Of a DNA stretch of 64,000 bases, positions 55,542 through 64,000 are shown in pieces. A program made the translations under genes and the position numbers. The notes beneath the pieces were generated by a model, which had not been told where the DNA came from, did not search any database, and saw only the letters and a program-made list of their open reading frames with translations. The stretch covers positions 6,050,377-6,114,376 of the forward strand of contig NC_047066.1 of the NCBI RefSeq assembly GCF_902459465.1. Direction: 5' to 3'. Positions within the stretch are counted from its first letter, which is position 1, and each line of letters opens with the position of its first letter. The stretch comes from Asterias rubens (Eukaryota > Echinodermata > Asteroidea > Forcipulatida > Asteriidae).

Positions 55542-56340
55542 GACTCTCACAATGTCATGGTGCAGTTATAAAGTCAAGATAAATTTCAAACAGTTGATTA
55601 CAAAAACTGTATACGTTGACAAGTTGAGTTTTTGCATTTTTGTGCATTACAATTTATATACATAACTTATACAGATCGTTGATACATATGAAAACCAAAC
55701 CACTGTTACACCTATACATTCATATAATGACACAGCCTAAAAGATCTACCCGGTTACAATGGGAAAACAATGGTCAAAGACAAAGACTAAAGCACCCCCT
55801 AGATCAGTCAATATTGTTGATAAACAAACCGCCCTGGTTGGCATGGCCGGCCGAATGAATCGAATCGCTTTAACAGATACTGTTACAGATCCAAACACGT
55901 CTGCAAACTTCAAAAAAAAAATTAAAAGCTGTACATCTATGATTTGTTGCTTTGTTTCCAACAAATTCATCACTAATGCTTATTGTGTAACATTTTTACA
56001 AACTGTAATGGCTACCTGTTTTTGCGTTGCATTTATGGCTTTTCATAGTTTAAACCTCGGTTGGCAAAACTAGGGCTGTGACGTTGCAGTTAGAAAAGTT
56101 TCCTTCTTATCGACCTTCAGAATATGTGCCATTCTTGCAACGGGTTCCTCAAACCATGGAGGAAGAACTCAAACAAGGTGCCTGCCACTGCGTGACGTCA
56201 TTGGCGTCGCATGAAAGGCCCCTAAGCAGCTAAGCACAATCAAAAGTAAGCTAATACCAGAATAAGGTTACCAACCAAACTACTACGTCAAATGAACCAT
56301 GGACCATCTTTGACAGGTACACCGCTCATAGGAATTCTGA
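55542..56340. other. Gene-free interval between satellite and SDR8
   Basis: Two overlapping frames (plus 55759-56073, minus 55746-55973) exist but neither resembles a known protein or shows exon borders. A fragment GCTAAGCAGCTAAGCACAA at about 56222 belongs to the AGAGCTGCTTA repeat family. Confidence 0.45.
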
Positions 56341-56349
56341 ACAAACAAA

Positions 56350-56400
56350 TGACTAAATGACTAAATGAATAAATGAATGAATGAATGAATGAATGAAAGA
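56350..56400. repeat. (AATG)n / (AAATGACT)n microsatellite
   Basis: AAATGACTAAATGACT followed by AATGAATGAATGAATG. Confidence 0.92.
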
Positions 56401-56539
56401 CTTACATTAAAACTTTGTTCATAAAAAAAACTTGCCTCGGGTCAGCATCAACTGCTATGTAGAGGCACTCGTGAGAAACCGGCACCCTTCGTAACGAGCG
56501 CAGGACTTTCGTTCTACAATTCAGACTCTCCATTTATGA

Positions 56540-57130
56540 TTTTATATTTCAGAAAGAACATAGTGTTTAGACAGTTTTAAGCCTCGCACGAACCTGTTGA
56601 TGATTTGTATAGTCCTGACTTAGGTTTAGTCATTTAGGAGGTATTACAAACTTAAGGCTAGTCCCAAGTTAGGACGAGTGACTCGACCTAACACGAGATC
56701 AGACTAGTCTGAACTCTTTGTGAAATCCTTCCCTCAGACCCTTACGACACCGATCGAAACATTTCGGAGGTAAACAATTCTAACAAAAAAGAAAATCGGC
56801 CATTTATATGTTGTTATAAGAAAGCACATTGTAATTTAATGCTTAGACAGTTCTACGCCTCGCACGAATTCGAACACTAAGTGACCCTTGCGATACTTAT
56901 CGTAACATTCCGGAGGTAAAAAAAAAATCCTAACAGAGAAGAAAATCGGCCATTTACATTTAGTTAAACTTTAGGAAAACAAAACACATTTTAATTTATA
57001 GTTCTAAGCCTTGCACGAACCCGAACCCTTATTGTGAACCTTGCGATAGTCGAAACATTTCGTAGGCTATAAAAACATTCTCACAGAGAAGAAAATAGGT
57101 CATATACCTTTTCATTATACTTTCGTTGTG
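56540..57130. repeat. Three-unit tandem repeat of about 150 bp, first unit carrying an insertion
   Basis: Each unit has GACAGTTCTACGCCTCGCAC, CCTTGCGATA...CGAAACATTTCG, AGGTAAA, and GAAAATCGGCCATTTA. Unit starts are near 56567, 56840 and 56995. The first is longer because a TTAGGAC-type repeat (56628-56735) was inserted. A trace of a fourth unit lies at about 57190. Confidence 0.7.
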
Positions 57131-57418
57131 TGAGAATAACAAAAAATGTAATGGCTATATTAGTTCAATTAGACCCCTAGCGTTGTCCGCCAACACAAGC
57201 CGAGGTCAAACATAGGAACCTTGCGCTCGTCTAAACATCACACACAACTCTCAGCCAGTGCTAGGTTATCCTGAACATCTGACGTCATACTTCGAGGCTC
57301 GTGTGTGAGCTACGCCAGAAAGCTGCCGTCGATCCCATCGTCCATAATCACCTCTGACCTCGCATCATTTCACATGGCTTTCCAGCATGTTTCTGAAATT
57401 TGCAGTTAAATCTGACAT

Positions 57419-57477
57419 AATGTATACCACTGATCTCTATAATAGAGATCAGTGGTATAGAGATCAGTGGTATACAT
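57419..57477. repeat. Perfect 21-bp palindrome with a duplicated arm
   Basis: ATGTATACCACTGATCTCTA faces TAGAGATCAGTGGTAT, which is then repeated once more as AGAGATCAGTGGTATACAT. Only three bases separate the arms. Confidence 0.85.
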
Positions 57478-57629
57478 CAATCAGTACCTGTCCTTATTAC
57501 AGGGGACCAGTCTAGCGCTAAAGGTCTTCACTGATATCAGTGAGGGACTGTTTTGAACTACTGACGTAATTCAATGGGTCTATTGAAAGAAGCCTATTAT
57601 TAATTTAATTGCGTTTTGTAATAACCACG

Positions 57630-60600
57630 TCAGCAATTCAATTTGGTGGCCTCACAGCTCGCATCCCAGAGTGCTTTAGCAAGCTCAGGGTCCTGCGCTC
57701 TAAGCGACGGCTCTACCACCTCTGAGTTATCGAAGTAGCTACCGGAAAGGTTCACGACCGACTCGTCTAAGGCACAGTGCAGGGTTGTCTGGGCTGCTGC
57801 TTTGTCGTCCAAGAAGATCAACCTGGGGAGGGGGAACGTGAAAGAGGGGTGGAAGTTATTGCATCGATGAAGTAATAATATGATGTAGGACCTACGGGAG
57901 GCATGTGATTTTTTTTGCTCACTTGGTGTATCCAAACTTTAGGCCTAGGCATAAAATAACAAACATGTCAAAATTTGGGCTCAATGGTCATCGAAGTTGC
58001 AAGAGAATAATGAAAGAAAGAAAAAACACCCTTGTTGCACATTACTCTATGTGCTTGCAGATGCATAATAAAAGGCTTCAGCTGAAGTCTTCTACATTTA
58101 CTTCGGATGGAGCCAGTTCTCACAATGTGTTAAATAATGAACAGCTCTCCGTTGCTCATGCCAAGTACGTTTTCATGCCAAACATGTTTTTGAGAAATTA
58201 CCAATGGGGTGGATTTCACAAAGGTAGTCCTAACTTAGTACTAGTCCTAGGCAATGCTAAGAGATAGGACTGGTCCTAAGTTAGGACCAGTAACTCATCC
58301 TAACTTAGGGCTGGTCCTATCTCTTAGCATTGCCAAGGACTAGTCCTAAGTTAGGACTACCTTTGTGAAATCCACCGCGGTGCCTTTATAAAACGACAAG
58401 AAACAAACGAGTGCCTACCTCTGTGGGAGATACAGCAGCCCGGGCGAGTAAACAACTCCCGGGTGCAGCGAGACCGCAACGACCCCGGTGGACTCCAGCC
58501 GCCTCGCCAGCTCGCTACTGAAGAGAATGTTAGCCAGTTTGCTCTTAGAATACCCCTTAAGGTACGGGTATAGTATGGTATCTTTACCACCATCAGGGTC
58601 ACTTCGAGTCATGTTGATCCCATGAGCAACTCTGTGGATGTATGAGGAAACGGTGACCACCCGACTGGGGGCGCTCTTCTTCAGTAGATCTAGGAGGAGG
58701 TTGGTGAGAAGGAAGTGACCGAAGTGGTTGGTGCCGAAAGCGAGATCGAAGTTGTCTACAGTTGCCGAGCCTTCCGTTGGTGGTACGAGAGCTATATTAT
58801 AGGTTGATACGAAATGGAGATGATATCATTACTGATCTATCAATCCCAAGTTTGTTTTGAGTAAAGCTTGATTGCACATGACGTCATTGATGGATTGCAC
58901 ATGACGTCATTGACCAGCATCTTTGATGTAAAACAATGGAAAGTGCACGCGTGTTACGCACTGAGCACAACTCTCAGCCAATGAGAGTCTTACACGTGTG
59001 ATTGTTTCATCGAAGATGGCGGCCAACATTGTGACAGATATATCTACCTTCATTGTTTATAAGTATGTCTAGCCTTTTCTCCTGCTCGTTTATCTCCTGG
59101 GCGAACTCTCTGACCGACTGCAAGCTGGACAGATCGAGATGACGGACCACAACCTCCGAGTTACCCGCACTACTCGTGATGTCCTTCGCTACGTCTTCGG
59201 CCTTCTGTAGATTGCGACAGGCGAGGATGACTCGAGCTCCTCGCTGGGCCAAGTCCAAAGTTGTCTCCCGACCGATACCCGTGTCTCCACCTTTTGAACG
59301 AAAAATTCAAATATCACTTGGTAAAAAAAGGTTGCCGAAGACTGGTCGAAAATTCGTGTTTTTTAATTAGTGTGTAATATATTTATTTCCAGGCAGGAGC
59401 ACACAAACAATACATTCAACAAACTAAACATCTGAGAACAAGCCTGTTGATAACCACTGCGAAAACAATTAACATCTTAAGGCGATTCAGACAATAACAA
59501 AAGTACAAACGTCATACAAAATTTGAAATAACTTTTTTTTATTATAACTCTTCATCATTTATTAAAGACACTGGACACTATTGGTAATTGTCAAAGACTA
59601 GTCTTCACAGTTGGTGTATCTGAACATATTATGCATAAAATAACAAACCTGTGAAAATCTGAGCTCAATCGGTCGTCGAAGTTGCGGGATAGTAATGAAA
59701 GGAAAAAAAACCTTGTCACACGAAGTTGTGTGCTTTCTGATGCTTGATTTTGAGACCTCAAATTCTAAACTTGAGGTCTCGAATAGTTTCCACTGCCTTT
59801 AAATTACAATTCTCGGGAAATACTTCGTACATCAACCGAAAGCACATACATAAATTGTTGTCTCACATGTCTAACAGAATAAAACATCAAATTATTTTGT
59901 CATCTTCGTTGAAAGAGTTACTCAATACATAAATAGAGCAGATTAAACAAAGCCATCACACGTTACGTTTGAAGCTTGTGCATGGTGTATAATATGGAAA
60001 AAAAAATAAGAACTGTTACTATAGGATAACAACCATGGCCCAGTTTCATAGAGCTGCTAAGCACAAAAATGTGCTTAACAAACAGGAAATTTCTTCCTTG
60101 ATAAAAACAGGGTTACCAACCAAATTTCTATGTGTTGCATTTTGCTTGTTACTGGTATTCAACTGTTGTTTTATCCTGAAAATCACATGGAAATTTGTTT
60201 GGTAATCCTGGTTCATCAAGGAAGAAATTTCATGCTTAGAAAATTGTTGTGCTTAGCAGCTCTATGAAATTGGGCCCAGGTGTAAATCTCTTTTGGGAGG
60301 AGTGTTTGCTCTGTGACGCTGTTCCAAACGTGAATACCACATAGGCTCTTTTCAGATCCATACAACCCTACCAGAAGAGAGTGGCATAATTACAGCATAT
60401 TCAAAGACTGGCTTGTTTGTACAACCACAGAGCAAGCACTCAGAGACAAACCTGGATTTCTTCACGAACGAAAAATTGTCTGAACTTCGAACCTAGAAAC
60501 CACTTTCCAAACGGCTCACCGTGCCACATGCAGGAATGATACTTCACGGAGGCAACGAAGGCGAGTGCCTCCTTGCCCGTTGCTCATTGTCTTGGTGCTC

Positions 60601-61130
60601 TTGAAATGCTCAAAAGTAGGAATATTACAATTTCCTCATAGGGTGCCCCATTTACCAAGGAGAAAAATGCCTTGGTGCCCTAATCTTCCCCTTGCCCAGT
60701 TCAAAAACGAAAAAAATGTAACGGCGCCAATATACCAGAGGGCGCCAACGACAGCCACACAATGACTGGTCCGTTGGCGCCAAAAATAAGGCGAAAAAAC
60801 TACACGTCCTTGGACCTCATACTTTTGTCAAAAGGGGTGAAATGACTTCTCGGTCAATTCACCGTGCCGCTGGAATTCGTATAATCCATACACAGTGTGA
60901 CGAAGCAGCCCTAGTAGAAAAAATACTATGCCATGGCCAGAGAAAAGAGCACAAAACAACAAACGTCTTACGACGTCACGGTCATCTTAGAATTTACCTG
61001 TGATGAGTACCGTCTTCCCATGAAGGTCCTCGTCGCTCGTGTACCAGCGAGAATTCCATACCAGGCTCCAACACCGAAAACCATACAGTATCAAGAGGCA
61101 TACGGTTATATTTACACCAACACTTTCCAT
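57630..61130 (-). CDS. SDR8: most divergent retinol dehydrogenase-like SDR, NNAG changed to NNEA
   Basis: Exons are 60998-61130, 59048-59290, 58419-58791 and 57630-57822, 313 aa, the shortest copy because exon 3 is 373 nt. The anchor (MESVGVNITVCLLILYGF) and tail (LDDKAAAQTTLHCALDES, ending KLNC) differ from all others. The glycine motif is TGGDTGIG, ACRN is kept, and exon 2 ends INNE with the next exon contributing Ala, so the usual NNAG reads NNEA. Exon 3 has TNHFGHFLLTN, TVSS, YSKSK and SLHPGVVYSP. Despite divergent flanks, the middle of exon 2 is nearly the same as in SDR2-7, as if converted. The frame is open and splice sites are good (the exon 3 acceptor TAATATAG is weak in pyrimidines). 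Confidence 0.88.
57911..58206. mobile_element. TTAA MITE family A, truncated, in SDR8 intron 3
   Basis: GCTCACTTGGTGTATCCAAA, GGGCTCAATGGTCATCGAAG, AATAATGAAAGAAAG, then ACAGCTCTCCGTTGCTC and AGAAATTACCAATGGGG. Both termini are lost; its right end is replaced by the next element. Confidence 0.72.
58207..58376. mobile_element. TTAGGAC/GTCCTAA foldback MITE, near-perfect copy
   Basis: GGTGGATTTCACAAAGGTAG at left and CTACCTTTGTGAAATCCACC at right; arms pair for about 75 bp (GTCCTAACTTAG, GGCAATGCTAAGAGATAGGA). It is the best reference copy of this family and is joined directly to a truncated family A MITE. It lies about 43 bp from the SDR8 exon 3 donor. Confidence 0.9.
59562..59802. mobile_element. 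TTAA MITE family A, internally deleted (SDR8 intron 1)
   Basis: TTAA and termini are intact (AGACACTGGACACTATTGG, TTTCCACTGCCT). The right half is lost immediately after the central palindrome (TTGAGGTCTCGAATAG). Confidence 0.88.
60037..60277. mobile_element. AGAGCTGCTTA-family foldback MITE, full copy (SDR8 intron 1)
   Basis: GGCCCAGTTTCATAGAGCTG and CAGCTCTATGAAATTGGGCC are the termini; AAATTTCTTCCTTGAT and ATCAAGGAAGAAATTT pair inside. It is the cleanest member of this family in the window. Confidence 0.9.
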
Positions 61131-62063
61131 AATTTTAGTTTAAATGTTGGTGTAGTAGAATCATCGAGCTATGATTAACAGTAGACTAACATAAACAAAC
61201 TCCCACCGTCCCCCAGTTCTCCTGTTGCTGTATCATCAGTCCGTAGAACAAGATTAGCCCAAGCATCAGTTGTTCGTCGATTGATTTCTCAACGTACATA
61301 CCCCTATCACATCCCCTATACCCCACCAGTACACGTCATTCAATAACATCGTCGATTGTGCAACCTTCTTGAATTGATGCAGTGATGATAACCGTTGCTC
61401 TGCTGTGACGTAATTGTGTTTTTTGCTATGCTAATTAGACTGCTTGTTTATTCTGTCGTGGATATCCGGCCACCACTTCAAACCATAGACTGAGCTATGC
61501 GTTCAAACAGTGTCTTGTTCCTTTGAAGAGCAATGACAGTTGACCACCACCCTGTTACGGTTACACACCTATTTCCGACACCCCTATATTCTGACATCCC
61601 TATGTTCCACTTGCGAATCCTAACCCTAAATCCTAACCTTATAACCATCGTGTAAGAGGGCTTTTTCGAAACATATAGGGGTGTCTACCTCCATGCTGAT
61701 GTACAGAGCAGTTGCCCTCCTTGGACCATGCTTGAACCATTGAACTAGGCCCTAAGGAAGAAACATACCCCCATGCTTAGATCCTTCATCCAAAACCATA
61801 ACCTATTACATTTTAGGATTTTACAAACAGATAAAGGACGTTGTGAAAACACACTTTGTTTTAATTCCTCAATAAAATCATAAAATCAAACCCATCAGTT
61901 CAGGGAAAACCCCCAATGACGTAGCAACAAGCCGGACTTCTCGATCTAAACCACTCTTTGAGGACTTCTCGATCTGACCACCTCATGGTCTGACCCTCCA
62001 AATAGGCTCCATGATTATCTGGATTTTAGGATTTTACAAACAGATAAAGGCACCAACGTTCTC
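61131..62063. other. Gene-free interval upstream of SDR8
   Basis: No exon 2, 3 or 4 of the array is recognisable here. A 25-bp phrase (TTTTAGGATTTTACAAACAG plus ATAAAGG) occurs at about 61813 and again at 62026, bracketing about 190 bp, and GGACTTCTCGATCT is repeated inside. Confidence 0.5.
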
Positions 62064-62448
62064 TTAAAGGCAGTGGACACTATTGGTAATTGTCAAAGAC
62101 TAGCCTTCACAGTTGGTGTATCTCAACATATGCATAAAATAACAAACCGGTGAAAATTTGAGCTCAATCGGTCATCAAAGTTGCGAGATAATAATGAAAG
62201 AAGAAAACACCCTTGTCACACGAAGTTGTGTGCGTTTAGATGGTTGATTTCGAGACCTCAAGTTCTAAACTTGAGGTCTCGAAATCGAATACGTGGAAAA
62301 TTACTTCTTTCTCCAAAACTGTGGCACTTCGCAGAGGGAGCTGTTTCTTACAATGTTTTATACCACCAACCTCTCCCCATTACTTGTCACCAAGAAAGGT
62401 TTTATGCTAATAATTATTTTGAGTAATTACCAATAGTGTCCACTGCCA
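62064..62448. mobile_element. TTAA MITE family A, full copy
   Basis: TTAA and AGGCAGTGGACACTATTGG at left, GTCCACTGCC at right, and an intact ACCTCAAGTTCTAAACTTGAGGT centre. It is among the least decayed copies; only the right TTAA is altered. Confidence 0.92.
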
Positions 62449-63732
62449 TAATGCAAATGGCACGTCATCTTATCCAGTGTTTATGTATTGCAATTTGAAA
62501 TACACTATCAATTATTATCAGAGGACAATGTTATTGCTTATCATTTTGCGTTTTAGTTTTATGTAAAGAATAGAAAAAGGCGTTGGGCTAAGCTCCTTTT
62601 CAAAAGTATAAAAAAAATTCTACGGAGCGAGTTATAAAAAGACCCACGAATTGCTGCAATGACCTAGTGCTTGCTGAATTGCTGTACAAACAGGGAGGGT
62701 ATACACAAACACGTGTCCTCTTTAGTCAACCGTTAAAAAATAAACTTTCAGTAAAAAGGCAGCCAATATAGATCAATCGAGTTAGTAAACAAAGCCCCCC
62801 CCCCGGTCCAGGGTTCAACAGACTTTTACAGGCCTCAAAGAAAATGTTTACAATGATGAATGGCCTTGTGTGGGCTTGCCACTACCGGTAGTGGGTAATT
62901 ATTTATACGGTGCCCCAGTGCCATTACACTGCGGATGGAATGATCTGGAACTTCCCCTGTTGAATAATATTCATGTCAGTAAATGTTCGTTTGAAATGAA
63001 GGACTCAATGTTTCAGTTTCGGGTCGTGCCCCTAATGTGGTGTAAGATTAGTGTCTGATGGCCCATATAATATACAGGTATCCCTCCATGCATGGTCAAA
63101 CCATAGAGAAAGGACATTCTATGGTAAACCCATTGAGGTGTAATTTCAGATATCCCTCCTCGTGGCTTTGCTCAGCAAAGGCATTGTCAGGCAATTTGCT
63201 AGTTTGTAATACCATTTTAATATAATAATCATGGGCACAGTAAAGGAGTGAGAACCAAATGTGGCATAATTGGCATAGGACATACGGTATTTTAAAATGA
63301 ACAGACACACAGAACAGTCGCTTGGTAAATAGTTATCATCATTCGTTCGACCATCAATCAGACACCATAAAATGACTGTAAAATACTTTTAAAATATGAT
63401 AATTGCAGCCATAAAAAGGTACAAATAATAAGCAAAAACGGGTATTACCAGGGTGCAAACAAGTGCAGCTTAGCAAATGTCGATTTTCGAGGTATCATGC
63501 CGGTAATACCTCACTACAGTTATCACGTTGTGCATTGGTTCTATAATGGTTACACCATAGGTTAATCATGGAGCTAGAACATTAATATAGCTCCATTGGT
63601 CTGTACACCTTTCACTTCGGTAAGGACAACCTTACTCTATGACTACGCACACACCGTTTACGAAAATAATGGGTCAATCCTCCAAGTCCAAACCATTTAA
63701 TTGTGCAGCAATAAAACGTTTCATGTAATTAC
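62449..63732. other. Gene-free interval left of the SDR9 exon
   Basis: I searched for the array's conserved exon 2 and exon 3 phrases on the minus strand (NSGIG, LDLSSLQSVREF, NHFGHFLLTN) and found none. A C9 run lies at about 62796. No repeat family is evident. Confidence 0.5.
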
Positions 63733-63874
63733 CTGTCACAATAATAGTCTTGCCTTGCAGGTCTACACTGCTGGTATAGTAGCGACGATCCCCCGTCAAA
63801 CTCAGCGTGTATATACAGAAGATGCTAAACACCAACATGATGGCGTTTGCCATTATCGGTATACTAGCGTCCAT
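63733..63874 (-). CDS. SDR9: isolated first exon of a retinol dehydrogenase-like SDR
   Basis: The 142-nt exon from ATG at 63874 encodes an anchor (IMANAIMLVFSIFCIYTLSL), then RRYYTS, DLQGKTIIVTG and an ACAG|GTAATT donor in the same phase 1 as all other copies. No exon 2 lies between it and SDR8 exon 1 (60998-61130). Options are: an alternative upstream first exon of SDR8, joined at 59290; a truncated duplicate like SDR1; or deletion of its exons. Its length matches SDR1, 3, 4, 5 and 6 exactly (142 nt), while its sequence is distinct, so it is not a recent copy of any of them. It has no stop or frameshift. Confidence 0.7.
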
Positions 63875-64000
63875 GTTTGTGTATAGGACCTAGTACTCTA
63901 ACGTGTAGTAAGGCTAAGTTTTTATTGACCATAGAGCAAGATTTGACCCAAACACACACGGCAACCGGAACTCGTCTTCCCTATAGTATATCACGTTTGT

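Noticed and set aside
55746-56073. Overlapping plus and minus frames of 104 and 75 codons
   Set aside because: No recognisable domain, no exon borders, and mutual overlap; likely chance.

Overview
This is a gene-sparse, intron-rich, AT-rich animal nuclear window packed with short non-autonomous transposons. The protein set (a DUF1647 protein, a GABA-B-like receptor exon, a class A GPCR and a large array of retinol-dehydrogenase-like SDRs) and the repeat style suggest an echinoderm, probably a sea star. That assignment is an inference from recognition; no marker gene proves it.

Layout. (1) 1-2652, plus strand: the 3' three exons of a DUF1647 gene whose first exon(s) lie left of the window. 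(2) 2.8-9.6 kb: foldback elements, MITEs and SINEs around one minus-strand exon (6794-7027) that encodes a signal peptide plus the start of a GABA-B/ANF-type ligand-binding domain. (3) 10732-11794, plus strand: a single-exon, adenosine-receptor-like class A GPCR interrupted by one base in an A8 run. (4) 14.6-63.9 kb, minus strand: a head-to-tail array of short-chain dehydrogenase/reductase genes of the retinol dehydrogenase (RDH11-14-like) type. I label these SDR1-SDR9 from left to right. Seven (SDR2-SDR8) are complete with four coding exons each. SDR1 keeps only exons 1-2, and SDR9 shows only exon 1.

Gene model of the array. Exon 1 encodes an N-terminal membrane anchor and ends in the TG of the cofactor motif. 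Exon 2 is 243 nt in all eight copies and carries G-x-x-x-G-I-G, ACRN and NNAG. Exon 3 (373-424 nt) carries the catalytic Ser and YxxxK. Exon 4 is 193 nt in all seven copies and carries the C-terminal tail. Every junction keeps the same phase (1, 1, 2), and every complete copy gives an uninterrupted protein of 313-335 aa. SDR4, 5 and 6 are recent duplicates that also share introns, a TATA-bearing promoter block and intergenic DNA. SDR2, 7 and 8 are more divergent. Two copies change normally invariant cofactor-fold residues: ACRN becomes ACLN in SDR7, and NNAG becomes NNEA in SDR8.

Mobile DNA shapes the array. One TTAA-flanked MITE family (terminus AGGCAGTGGACACTATTGG) has about 20 copies or fragments. 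One copy sits just upstream of the SDR5 TATA box and another 13 bp from the SDR5 exon 3 donor. A SINE with a 9-bp target duplication separates the SDR4 TATA box from its ATG. Two different TTAA elements abut the stop codons of SDR6 and SDR7 at nearly the same ancestral site. Other notable structures are a 1.3-kb satellite with a 332-bp higher-order period, a tandem array of about 130-bp units each holding inverted CCGGAAGT-type sites, and an unfamiliar repeat built of TGCATATGCA palindromes and GTCCG/CGGAC blocks.
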